From: Gloeocapsa sp. PCC 7428
GTDB lineage: Bacteria > Cyanobacteriota > Cyanobacteriia > Cyanobacteriales > Chroococcidiopsidaceae
Assembly (NCBI RefSeq): GCF_000317555.1
Contig: NC_019745.1
Span: forward strand, 3,100,001 to 3,164,000
Reading direction: 5' to 3'
Length of the DNA: 64,000 nt
Shown piece by piece: positions 9,198 to 17,100 of this stretch. Each line of letters begins with the position of its first letter. Position 1 is the first letter of the stretch. Both the position numbers and the translations under genes were made by a program. The notes under the pieces were generated by a model. It was not told the DNA's origin. It saw only the letters and a list, made by a program, of their open reading frames with translations, and ran no database searches.

Positions 9198-9785
9198 ATG
9201 CAATATCAACTGATCCAGGATACTTTGACTTACCTAATTAATGGTGTTGCCATTTCTGGAGTACTCGCAGCTGGTACGACTATTGTCTATCAATACTGGA
9301 CACAGGAACGACTAAAACCACAACTAGTAGAGGGTGAACCCTGTCAAGATTCGTCACAACCAAAGTCGATCAAGTCACTAATAAGTGTACAGCAACCTGT
9401 TTTAAATAGGGAAGAACAGCAAATTAAAATTGAGCTTAGTCAACTTCAGCAACAACTATCTTTTACTCAAGAACAGTTACAAGAAGCTCAACATCAATTA
9501 GCACAATCTCATCAACATAAACTCCAAATCCAATCTTATTACGATGCTAAGTTGCAGCAAGCTCAGCAACAAGAACAGCAAGCTCAATTTGAGCTTAGTC
9601 AACTTCGGCAACAATTATCTTCTACTGAAGAAGAGTTACAAAAAACTCAGCAGGAGTTGATCGATACAAAAGAAGGAGTACAAGGATTTGTAAATCAGAT
9701 GTTTGTTTCAGATAAAAAGGCTAAGGAATGGTTTAAAAAACTCTTTTCAAATAATGAAGTTTCCCAACAACCAACCTCTAATTAA
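9198..9785 (+). CDS. Membrane-anchored glutamine-rich coiled-coil protein
   Basis: 195 residues, no family recognised. A single hydrophobic segment at about 14-34 is followed by YQYW and a charged linker. Residues about 68-165 are a Gln/Glu/Leu-rich heptad coiled coil with an internal duplication: ELSQLQQQLSFTQEQLQEAQ is echoed by ELSQLRQQLSSTEEELQKTQ about 55 residues later. The C-terminus is basic, with KEWFKKLF. AAAGGA 8 bases before the ATG supports the start. It is the first of four same-strand genes with coiled-coil character up to 11803. A scaffold or tether role is likely, but no partner is known. Confidence 0.8.
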   Translation: MQYQLIQDTLTYLINGVAISGVLAAGTTIVYQYWTQERLKPQLVEGEPCQDSSQPKSIKSLISVQQPVLNREEQQIKIELSQLQQQLSFTQEQLQEAQHQLAQSHQHKLQIQSYYDAKLQQAQQQEQQAQFELSQLRQQLSSTEEELQKTQQELIDTKEGVQGFVNQMFVSDKKAKEWFKKLFSNNEVSQQPTSN

Positions 9786-9802
9786 AAATAATATATAGTT
9801 GT

Positions 9803-9917
9803 CTCAATATGGATATTAGAGATATAGAAAGTTTCCATTTGATAAGTACGACAGAACACATAACCTCGCTCTACATAAAGCTTCTGTTAGTTTCAAACTC
9901 TCGAAATCCATATTGAG
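9803..9917. repeat. 12-bp perfect inverted repeat in an intergenic region
   Basis: CTCAATATGGAT (9803-9814) and ATCCATATTGAG (9906-9917) are exact reverse complements 91 bases apart. The segment between holds only a 35-codon frame (from the ATG at 9809) without a ribosome binding site. It could fold in RNA or mark the ends of a small element; no target duplication was seen. Confidence 0.6.
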
Positions 9918-10008
9918 TTCTACAAATAATTTAACAGACTTACCTAAACAATAGTCTGAATGTGAAAGAGACAATCTTTCAGGTCAACACTTTATTGATG
10001 AAAAGCAC

Positions 10009-10725
10009 ATGGGGCGGCAAGAGACACTACATAGATCTTGTAAGCGTATAGGTGAGATATGTAGAAATGTAACTCGTAAAGAAATTATCGAAATTGCTAT
10101 ACACAATGGTTGGGAAATTGTACCAGCAGGTAAAGAACAACTAAAAGCTTGTAAAAAAGGACATTCTGGCGTTCCACTTCCAGGACATAGAGATAGCGCA
10201 ATTATTCCTAACGGTACAGCGCATAAAGTCATTAAATCACTACAGCAATCTGCGGTTAATGATGTGAAATACATAAACGCAAATAATATACCTCACAAGG
10301 TCTTAAATTTCTACAAAGCTAAAACCAATCAACTTGAGGTTCAGCTAGCAGAAGTAAATTCAACTAATGAAAAATTAAAAGATGATATTGAAGCAGCTAT
10401 TGATTTAGCAGCAGAAACTGAGACGAGGAACATAGAATTAAGTAAGGAAATTTACAGACAAAAGTGTTGGATTGAAGGATTAAAACAAGACATTGCTAAC
10501 CTGATTCAGCAAAAAGTACAACAAGACAAAGAGATGCTCATGATTGCTGAGGAAGTGGAACAACAGGAGTTGCGGATTAAGGATATTGCTGAGGAAGTGG
10601 AGCAAAAGGAGTTGCGGATTAAGACTGGTGCTAAAAAGTTAACTCAGTTTTCGCGGCGGCTAAGACCAAAATTACGGCTAGAGCTACAGCAAATAATTCA
10701 ATGGCTGACAGAGGAGAATCCATGA
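10009..10725 (+). CDS. HicA-like domain fused to a coiled coil
   Basis: 238 residues. Residues about 21-80 resemble the HicA/dsRBD-like toxin fold: TRKEIIEIAIHNGWEIV, then a strand pair, VPLPGHRDSAIIPNGTAHKVIKSL. In HicA toxins the first helix is followed by a GSH motif whose His is catalytic; here the matching spot reads PAGKEQ, so RNase activity is doubtful. Residues about 100-215 form a long coiled coil with a direct repeat (IAEEVEQQELRIK, then IAEEVEQKELRIK). The C-terminus is basic (SRRLRPKLRLELQQ). The stop overlaps the next ATG as ATGA. The domain call is by eye and needs a profile search. Confidence 0.7.
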   Translation: MGRQETLHRSCKRIGEICRNVTRKEIIEIAIHNGWEIVPAGKEQLKACKKGHSGVPLPGHRDSAIIPNGTAHKVIKSLQQSAVNDVKYINANNIPHKVLNFYKAKTNQLEVQLAEVNSTNEKLKDDIEAAIDLAAETETRNIELSKEIYRQKCWIEGLKQDIANLIQQKVQQDKEMLMIAEEVEQQELRIKDIAEEVEQKELRIKTGAKKLTQFSRRLRPKLRLELQQIIQWLTEENP

Positions 10726-11039
10726 GTCTTGCACAACGGATACGAAATAACGTAGCGCGTTCTCGTCGAACAACTTCTGAAATTTTAGGAGCTACATCCG
10801 AACTCGTTCAAGCTCATGAGCGAATCTTAGAGCAACTAGATACCTTTAATCAACCTACACTACTAGCCAAACGAAGAATTTGGACGATCGCTGTCATGAA
10901 GCGCGAAATTGGTGGATTTAAGGCAGCTAAAAATCACTTTGCACAAGCTTACGGTATTAAAGCAAAAAGTTGGGCTATATTAGTTGACAAAGTTAATACT
11001 ATTGAATCTGCCTTGGTTCATTTAGGGTATTGGCAGTAA
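10722..11039 (+). CDS. Unknown helical protein, translationally coupled
   Basis: 105 residues from the ATG at 10722. I prefer this start to an in-frame ATG at 10701 because GAGGAG lies 6 bases upstream and the ATG overlaps the preceding stop (ATGA, 4 bases), a classic coupling arrangement. The sequence is predicted mostly helical, with a basic N-terminus (RIRNNVARSRRTT), a middle helix (SELVQAHERILEQLDTF) and a conserved-looking C-terminal half (KREIGGFKAAKNHFAQAYGIK). No family recognised. The coupling implies that it works with the HicA-like/coiled-coil protein in fixed ratio. Confidence 0.8.
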   Translation: MSLAQRIRNNVARSRRTTSEILGATSELVQAHERILEQLDTFNQPTLLAKRRIWTIAVMKREIGGFKAAKNHFAQAYGIKAKSWAILVDKVNTIESALVHLGYWQ

Positions 11040-11125
11040 TATCGTATCTAGTTGATTGAATATAATTCCTGCACGCTACAAAAACACCAATCAACTAGTT
11101 TGAAACTTTAAAGGAAATTTATATA

Positions 11126-11803
11126 ATGACTTTTACGCACATTAGCCAACAGAAACTAATCAATGTTGCACTTACAATAGTTTGCACCGTCGGTATTGCT
11201 CACACTGTGATAACTAAACCCAAAGATATCGGTTTAATGTCTGCTTTTACTGGATTATTAATAGTAATTAAAAAGACACAACAAGCAGAGAAAAGTGCTA
11301 TTGAAGCTTTACAGCACTCTCAATGTGCGATTAACACACTCCAAATTCAAAACAATTTGACACGCGATCGAGTGGAAGAAGTAATGCAGCTTGTCAATCA
11401 ACGCTGCGATCGCGTTGAACAGAAACTACAAGAAGACATCAACGATTTTCCCAATCATCAAGTCATCGAACTACATAATTTATCTAAACCTAAAACTAAG
11501 CAAGTGACTTTTACCGAAGAAGAATTAGAAAATATTCTAGTTACTTTAGTAGCAGATTTGTGTGCGAAGAAAAAAAATACAAGTATCTCACTCTGTGTTT
11601 TAGGTACTCACTTTTACCGTATTTACGATCAAAGTTTGTCGTCAGTCTTAAAACAACTCAAATTAGGAAAGTACTGTATTAACTTTTTGAAAAAAAGACC
11701 TAATAAATTTCATGTAACTTACCGAGATGGTGCTTCTTTTGTAAGTCTTGTTCACTCGGTTAAGGACTTGACAGAAAATAATACCTTAGTCAAGGTTGCT
11801 TAG
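11126..11803 (+). CDS. Membrane protein with coiled coil and possible OST-HTH/LOTUS-like C-terminal domain
   Basis: 225 residues. Two hydrophobic segments (about 11-28 and 34-48) form an N-terminal hairpin, followed by a short coiled coil (about 50-105). Residues about 130-210 run 'EEELENILVTLVADLC...LCVLGTHFYRIY...VLKQLKLGKYCINFL...FHVTY...FVSLV'. This helix-strand spacing resembles OST-HTH/LOTUS RNA-binding winged helices; it is an eye-level resemblance only. AAGGAA 11 bases before the ATG supports the start. It is the last gene of the cluster and ends before a hairpin at 11837. Confidence 0.75.
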   Translation: MTFTHISQQKLINVALTIVCTVGIAHTVITKPKDIGLMSAFTGLLIVIKKTQQAEKSAIEALQHSQCAINTLQIQNNLTRDRVEEVMQLVNQRCDRVEQKLQEDINDFPNHQVIELHNLSKPKTKQVTFTEEELENILVTLVADLCAKKKNTSISLCVLGTHFYRIYDQSLSSVLKQLKLGKYCINFLKKRPNKFHVTYRDGASFVSLVHSVKDLTENNTLVKVA

Positions 11804-11836
11804 TAATATTTCATCTAAGCGATGTTTCAGAACGCT

Positions 11837-11855
11837 GCGATAAAGGTTTTATCGC
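11837..11855. terminator. Hairpin between convergent genes
   Basis: Perfect 8-bp stem GCGATAAA (11837-11844) and TTTATCGC (11848-11855) with a 3-base loop, between convergent genes ending at 11803 and 11879. It is followed only by scattered T, so it is a probable rather than certain terminator. Confidence 0.55.
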
Positions 11856-11878
11856 CAACTTAATATTTATTAAATAAA

Positions 11879-13090
11879 CTACTCTAGTACAGATAATACA
11901 GATTTAGGTTGTAATTTATCTTTAAACCACACAATTTTTGCAGGGCAATCGTTTAGTTTGACTCCAGCTTTTTCTAAATTTAAGCGTTCAGAAATTGCTA
12001 AAATTAAATTATCACAATTCGCACGACGCACTTGAGAAAACTTCTTTTGTAAGTATTCAGGTCGCCAATAGCCGACAATTTCTAATAAGAAGATTCGTCC
12101 ATCAGGATGTACCAAGCGAAAATCGGGAATCATGACGCTACCAGGAATTGGAATCAAATCAACTTCGCGTTCTAGAACCCAATTTGTTTTTAATGCTTCC
12201 CAACGCTCAACAAACGAGGCTTCGAGCATACTATCATAGGGTTTACCAGGTGGGTAATGCGAAACCAAACCGCATTCAGAATCGAGACTAAAACGACCCG
12301 TTTTCCAGTTGTTTGTATAAAAATCACGAAACTGTAGTGTGGCGCTGAGACTCCATCTAGTAACGTGTAAGAGTGCAGGAATCAGTTTAGCGATCGCCAG
12401 TCCATAGCGCGTACTCGGACTAAATAAACTCGTAGGTCCATCAATTGTAATTGTAAATCCATGATCCGCATCGCCTTCAATATAAGCCATTAACTGAAAT
12501 AATTTGAGATAGCGAAACAACAGCTTATATTCACCTGGAACATTACGATGCGCATTGATAATTAAATGACTTGCCTTATAAAAAATTCCTTGGACCTGTG
12601 ATAAATTATATCGATGTAATAATTCCTCTGGTGTAGGTGCAGCAAACGAAGTTAAAATTCGATTTTCAGCTAAATCGGCATACAATCCAACTTGAATTTC
12701 CTCCGCAATCACTTCGCGCTGTAACTCTTGAGTGAGTTGTAAAGCTAAATTATTAAGAGTTTGTTGTCTATTAAAAGTACTAGGAACTGTTTGTGCTGCA
12801 ACTTTAAACACTCGTTCTCGTAAAACTTGAGGTTCCAAAGGACTCACCACCTCAAACTCACACAAACTCTTCAACAAATGCGCCAATCCCCGCTTAACGC
12901 GATAATCAGGACTATCCCCCTCAAAATCTTGCAATTGGCGATTCAATTCTCCCTGAGTATTACCAAGCGACTCCTGAAAACACGCAATTAATTCTGCTGC
13001 TAATTCCAAACTCTTAGCATCAATTGCTAATCGCTTCGGAACAATCGTTTCTCCATTCAAGCGATGCGTTAGTAAATCAGTCGGTAACAT
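11879..13090 (-). CDS. DUF790 family nuclease (Bax1-like)
   Basis: 403 residues. The start MLPTDLLTHRLNGETIVPKRL and the later VKRGLAHLLKSLCEF match the DUF790 family, whose archaeal member Bax1 binds the XPB helicase and cuts DNA 5'/3' flap-like structures. The nuclease core is visible near residues 325-375: IPDFRLVHPDGRIFLLEIVGYW followed by YLQKKFSQVRRANC, a PD-(D/E)xK-like pattern. It lies directly downstream of an XPB-like helicase on the same strand, 75 bases away, so the two probably form a nucleotide-excision-repair-like helicase-nuclease pair. The assignment is firm at family level; the biological role in cyanobacteria is inferred. Confidence 0.9.
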   Translation of the reverse strand: MLPTDLLTHRLNGETIVPKRLAIDAKSLELAAELIACFQESLGNTQGELNRQLQDFEGDSPDYRVKRGLAHLLKSLCEFEVVSPLEPQVLRERVFKVAAQTVPSTFNRQQTLNNLALQLTQELQREVIAEEIQVGLYADLAENRILTSFAAPTPEELLHRYNLSQVQGIFYKASHLIINAHRNVPGEYKLLFRYLKLFQLMAYIEGDADHGFTITIDGPTSLFSPSTRYGLAIAKLIPALLHVTRWSLSATLQFRDFYTNNWKTGRFSLDSECGLVSHYPPGKPYDSMLEASFVERWEALKTNWVLEREVDLIPIPGSVMIPDFRLVHPDGRIFLLEIVGYWRPEYLQKKFSQVRRANCDNLILAISERLNLEKAGVKLNDCPAKIVWFKDKLQPKSVLSVLE

Positions 13091-13165
13091 TTCAAACTTG
13101 AAGAAAGTAGGTAATTGGTAATTGGTCGCACAAACAACAAGGAAGGGTACAATATCTGATTGTCC

Positions 13166-14686
13166 TTACCTATCCTCCTTATCATTATCAACTCGATACA
13201 AACCAGAAGACTCCGCCGCGAACAATCCCCCCTTATCTTCTCCTTTGCGCCCTTTGCGCACGCCAGTTCCCTCAACGGAGGATACCTCCGCACGGGACTG
13301 GCTCCTTTGTGGTTCGTTCTCTAAACCCCTCCTACGCACCGAAGTTCCCTCCTCCGAAGTATCCTCCGCCACCACCTCATACAACACAGCCAACTTCTCC
13401 CCATCCGTACCGCGCCGCAACACGCGCCCCAAACGTTGAATATACTCGCGCGCCGAACCCGTACCGGAAAGAATAATTGCTACACTCGCTGCGGGAACAT
13501 CTACCCCCTCATTTAAAACGTGCGAAGCCACTAAAGCGCGATATTCCCCTTCGCGAAACCGCGTCAGAATATCATGACGTTCCTTAATCGGAGTTTGGTG
13601 CGTAATCGCCGGAATTAAAAACTCTTGCGAAATGCGATACACCATTGCATTATCTGCGGTAAAAATCAACGTGCGCTCAGGATAATGTTGTGCGAGTAAA
13701 TTACTTAATACCCGTAACTTACCATCCGTACCTAATGCGATCGCCTTCGCTTCGCGGTGCGCTAACATTGCCTTACGTCCCGCTGTCGAACGCGCACTAG
13801 CTTGCACAAATAATTGCCAACCTTTTAAACTACCAAGCTTGATATTTGCTTGCTGTAAAAAGCCATTACGCAACCGAATTAATTCGGTGTAGCGATCGCG
13901 TTCGTGTTGCGATAGTTTTACCTTAATTTGTACTACCTCGTGTTTTGCTAAAGCCTTCCCCGCAAGTTCAGCCGCAGTTTGGCGATAAACTTCGGTTCCA
14001 ATCAAGTAATTTAAATCTGAGTGCTTCCCATCGCTGCGTTCAGGCGTTGCGGTTAATCCTAATCGATAGGGGGCGATCGCATATTCCGCGATCGCGCGGT
14101 TGAAATCGGTAGGTAAATGATGACACTCATCAAAAATCAACAGTGCATAGCGGTTTCCCAAAGCTTCCGCATGAATTGCAGCGCTATCATACGTCGCGAC
14201 TAATAGAGGCGATTTATCGCGCGCCCCGCCACCGAGTAACCCGACTTCTGTATCGGGAAACGCCGCTAACAGTTGCGCATACCACTGATGCATCAAGTCC
14301 AACGTCGGAACGACAATCAGCGTACTACGCGGCGTAGAAGCGATCGCAAGTTGTGCTAAATACGTTTTCCCCGCTGCGGTAGGTAAGACGACGACTCCCT
14401 GACGCCCTGCGTGTTTCCATGCGGTTAAAGCTTCGGTTTGATGCGGATACGGTTCCATCGCCAAACTTGAAACAAGTTCCAACGAAACAAACGCTTTCGC
14501 TTCGTCAATAAAATGAACTTGTTCGTTTTGTAGTGCTTCAACAACGCGGCGATAGTCAATTGCTTTAATCCGAAATTTTTCTACTCTGTCATCCCAAGTC
14601 GCGTAATCTACCCAAGCTTTGCCTTTGGGTGGAGGATGCAAAATTAAAGTACCGCGATCGAAAGATAATGTAGGAATACGTACCAT
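13166..14686 (-). CDS. XPB-like superfamily 2 DNA helicase
   Basis: 506 residues from the ATG at 14686, where the sequence begins MVRIPTLSFDRGTLILHPPP, the usual start in this family. A longer in-frame start at 14806 adds 40 poorly matching residues. Motifs: Walker A PTAAGKTYLAQ, DECHH box, LGLTATPERSDG, a RecA-2 domain with TLIFTADN and an arginine finger region near YIQRLGRVLRRGT. XPB helicases open DNA around lesions and pair with Bax1, encoded just downstream. The C-terminal 50 residues are odd: about 462-474 are encoded by a dispersed palindromic repeat, and the motif AExxSxEGTxVR occurs twice. Confidence 0.92.
   Translation of the reverse strand: MVRIPTLSFDRGTLILHPPPKGKAWVDYATWDDRVEKFRIKAIDYRRVVEALQNEQVHFIDEAKAFVSLELVSSLAMEPYPHQTEALTAWKHAGRQGVVVLPTAAGKTYLAQLAIASTPRSTLIVVPTLDLMHQWYAQLLAAFPDTEVGLLGGGARDKSPLLVATYDSAAIHAEALGNRYALLIFDECHHLPTDFNRAIAEYAIAPYRLGLTATPERSDGKHSDLNYLIGTEVYRQTAAELAGKALAKHEVVQIKVKLSQHERDRYTELIRLRNGFLQQANIKLGSLKGWQLFVQASARSTAGRKAMLAHREAKAIALGTDGKLRVLSNLLAQHYPERTLIFTADNAMVYRISQEFLIPAITHQTPIKERHDILTRFREGEYRALVASHVLNEGVDVPAASVAIILSGTGSAREYIQRLGRVLRRGTDGEKLAVLYEVVAEDTSEEGTSVRRRGLENEPQRSQSRAEVSSVEGTGVRKGRKGEDKGGLFAAESSGLYRVDNDKEDR
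13240..13318 (-). repeat. Dispersed palindromic element, copy A (inside helicase gene)
   Basis: Inner stem CGGAGG-ATA-CCTCCG (13276-13290) nested in an outer stem of CCAGTTCC-type arms (13264-13271 with 13294-13301), flanked by 'ctcctttgcgc' and 'gctcctttgtggttcgtt'. It matches the copies at 33143, 45857 and 60677. It is translated as the C-terminal tail of the helicase. Confidence 0.8.
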
Positions 14687-14843
14687 TAACTTATTAGCTA
14701 TCCATCCCCGCATATTTAAGTTTACTGTGCTGCTGGTTTTTGGCTCAAAATCGCAAATAATTCTGTAAAGCGATCGCATTGAGTACACTTTTGGGGGCAA
14801 AATCATTTCATAATGACGTAAACCGAGTCAGTGCAAATTATTC

Positions 14844-15650
14844 ATGTTGCAGGAACAGGAAACGGTTATTGAATTCCGTGATGTCAGTTATAGTCCACAA
14901 CACCGCGCGATCGTGTCGAATCTCAATTTCTCAATTCGTCGAGGTGAAGCACTCATTTTATTAGGACGTAGTGGTAGTGGCAAAACAACGACGATGAAGT
15001 TGATTAATCGGCTACTCAAACCGACGCAAGGCGAAGTTCTCTTCGATGGGATTTCGACAAATCAGTGGGATGAAATTAAACTACGGCGCAAAATTGGTTA
15101 CGTCATTCAAGAAACGGGCTTGTTTCCGCATTTTACTGTAGAACGCAATGTTGGATTAATTCCTGCGTTAGAAGGCTGGAAACCCAAACAAATCAAAACG
15201 CGGGTATTTGAATTGTTAAACTTAGTCGGTTTAGAACCCGAACAATTTGCAAAACGCTATCCACATGAATTATCTGGGGGACAACGCCAGCGCGTCGGTG
15301 TCGCCCGCGCTTTAGCTGCCGATCCTCCAGTACTATTAATGGATGAACCTTTCGGCGCATTAGATCCGATTACCCGCTTAGAGATTCAAAGCGAATTTCG
15401 CCGCCTGCAACAAGAACTTGGGAAAACCGTTGTTTTCGTAACGCACGATATTCAAGAAGCCTTCATTTTAGCTTCGCGTATTGGTTTAATGGATACTGGG
15501 CGGTTAGTCGTTTTAGGGACACCAGAAGAATTTTTAGGTTCGCAAGAACCTGAGGCGCTTGCTTTTAAGCAGTGTTTGCGGGGAATCACACCCCCAGAAT
15601 CATTTCCAAAATTCTCAGAGGGAGATAGCAATAACGGGAAATGGATTTAA
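14844..15650 (+). CDS. ABC transporter ATPase, glycine betaine/choline/osmoprotectant type
   Basis: 268 residues. Walker A GRSGSGKTT near 42-50, Q-loop VIQETGLFPHFTVERN, signature LSGGQRQRVGVARAL, Walker B VLLMDEPFGALDP, switch His in VTHD. The 'QETGLFPH' and 'EPFGALDPITR' forms are typical of OpuC/ProV-like importers. The regulatory CBS domains of ProV are absent, as in OpuCA-short/YehX-type subunits. Its end overlaps the permease gene by 10 bases, so the two are an operon. It is divergent from the helicase gene, with the intervening region acting as a shared promoter. Confidence 0.92.
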   Translation: MLQEQETVIEFRDVSYSPQHRAIVSNLNFSIRRGEALILLGRSGSGKTTTMKLINRLLKPTQGEVLFDGISTNQWDEIKLRRKIGYVIQETGLFPHFTVERNVGLIPALEGWKPKQIKTRVFELLNLVGLEPEQFAKRYPHELSGGQRQRVGVARALAADPPVLLMDEPFGALDPITRLEIQSEFRRLQQELGKTVVFVTHDIQEAFILASRIGLMDTGRLVVLGTPEEFLGSQEPEALAFKQCLRGITPPESFPKFSEGDSNNGKWI

Positions 15651-16303
15651 ACGAATTTTTTCTCATTAGATACGCCCCAGAAATTTTACAAGAAACGGGG
15701 ACGCATTTATTAATTGTGGCGATCGCAGTTGGTATTGCAACTTTAATCGGTATTCCTTTAGGAATTCTCATCACGCGTCAAGTACGCTGGCGACAACCGA
15801 TTTTGGGTATTGCAAATATCTTGCAGACGATTCCAAGTTTAGCACTTTTCGGCTTTTTAATTTCCGTACCCATCATCGGCGGAATTGGAGCGCAAACCGC
15901 AATTATTGCCTTAACTTTATACTCTTTTCTCCCCATTATTCGCAATACTTACACGGGAATTACCAGCGTCGATCCCGCAATTCGCGAAGCTGGGCGCGGT
16001 ATGGGAATGACCGATCGACAATTGCTCTTACAAGTCGAAATTCCCCTAGCCTTAAGCTTTATTTTAGCGGGAGTGCGCGTTGCTACGGTGATTGCGATCG
16101 GGATTGCAACAATCGCCGCTGCGATCGGCGCTGGGGGTTTGGGCGTTTTCGTCTTTCGCGGTATTGCTATGGTAAACAATCAACTCATTCTCGCAGGAGC
16201 AATTCCCGCCGCAATATTAGCAATTCTAGCCGACTGGGGTATCGGTTTAATCGAGCGACGTTTACTAAAAAGGCGATCGCACGCCAAAGCTAAGGGTTTT
16301 TAA
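15641..16303 (+). CDS. ABC transporter permease, glycine betaine/choline/osmoprotectant type
   Basis: 220 residues with about five to six membrane segments. The BPD_transp_1 coupling loop EAGRGMGMTDRQLLLQVEIPLALSFILAG is clear at about 119-147. Length and sequence fit OpuCB/YehY-type permeases that work as homodimers or paired with a second permease. It overlaps the ATPase gene by 10 bases. The matching substrate-binding protein is at 17101, separated by a gene on the opposite strand. Confidence 0.92.
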   Translation: MDLNEFFLIRYAPEILQETGTHLLIVAIAVGIATLIGIPLGILITRQVRWRQPILGIANILQTIPSLALFGFLISVPIIGGIGAQTAIIALTLYSFLPIIRNTYTGITSVDPAIREAGRGMGMTDRQLLLQVEIPLALSFILAGVRVATVIAIGIATIAAAIGAGGLGVFVFRGIAMVNNQLILAGAIPAAILAILADWGIGLIERRLLKRRSHAKAKGF

Positions 16304-16320
16304 AGTTTCTCTTTCACTCA

Positions 16321-17019
16321 TCACTCTTCAATCTCAATCCCCAATTCGCGCAACTTTTGCTGTAGTAATTCTACTTTTGCTTCCGCCGCATTAGCCCGTT
16401 GTCGTTCAATTTCCGCCCGTCTTCGTTCTTCTGCTTCGGCTTCCTCTGGAGTTGGAACTAATTGACCTTCTGGCGTAAAAAACCGCAACTGTTCGCCGAC
16501 AATCCCCAAATACAACTGCAATTCATCACTCCACAGCCATCCTTGCTCATTCGGGATGAGTGGTTCATAAATACGGTAATTGAGTTTAAAACCCGCAAAT
16601 TCTAAAGTATAAGGGTCAAACCAGAAGTAATTTGGCGTGCGAAACACATCCTGATACAACTGTTTTTTTAAACCTCGGTCATTTTTAGCAGTAGATTCGG
16701 AAAGAATCTCCAAAATGAAGTTAGGATACTTTCCTTCCTCTTCCCAAACTGTCCAGCTTTTGCGCTCTTTACGTTCAGTGTTTAAAACAACAAAAAAATC
16801 TGGTCCTTTGACATCCTCTGATTTAATCTGACGAATGCTGTAGTAAATGCTTAAGTTACCTCCAGCAAAAAAATCTTGCCGATTTTGCCACAAGCGTTCT
16901 AGCGAAGTGAGAAGTACGATAAGTTGTCTAAGGTGACGATAGGTTTCCAACGGCGGTTCGTTACTTAGTAAATCAGTGGGAGGATAGGTTGGAGAATGCG
17001 TTTGACTGCTTTGTACCAT
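16321..17019 (-). CDS. Uma2 family endonuclease-like protein (DUF820)
   Basis: 232 residues from the ATG at 17019; an ATG at 17046 would add nine residues. The restriction-endonuclease-like core shows GPDFFVVL, then FILEILSESTAKNDRGLKKQLY and YFWFDPYTLEFAGFKL, and ends with a Glu/Arg-rich coiled-coil tail (EEAEAEERRRAEIERQRAN), all typical of the large cyanobacterial Uma2 family. Members are highly expanded in cyanobacteria and their function is not settled. It is opposite in strand to the osmoprotectant transporter genes and splits permease from binding protein. A paralogue is at 31936. Confidence 0.9.
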   Translation of the reverse strand: MVQSSQTHSPTYPPTDLLSNEPPLETYRHLRQLIVLLTSLERLWQNRQDFFAGGNLSIYYSIRQIKSEDVKGPDFFVVLNTERKERKSWTVWEEEGKYPNFILEILSESTAKNDRGLKKQLYQDVFRTPNYFWFDPYTLEFAGFKLNYRIYEPLIPNEQGWLWSDELQLYLGIVGEQLRFFTPEGQLVPTPEEAEAEERRRAEIERQRANAAEAKVELLQQKLRELGIEIEE

Positions 17020-17100
17020 ATTACTGAGGCTGAATTGCGCGGGCAAGGCGAATTAAGATTACTTCTAGTTTAGTTGATGAGATTTTTGGCGTTGGTAGAT

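Noticed and set aside
9809-9916. 35-codon frame between the inverted repeats at 9803 and 9906
   Set aside because: No ribosome binding site and no motif; kept only as a repeat note.
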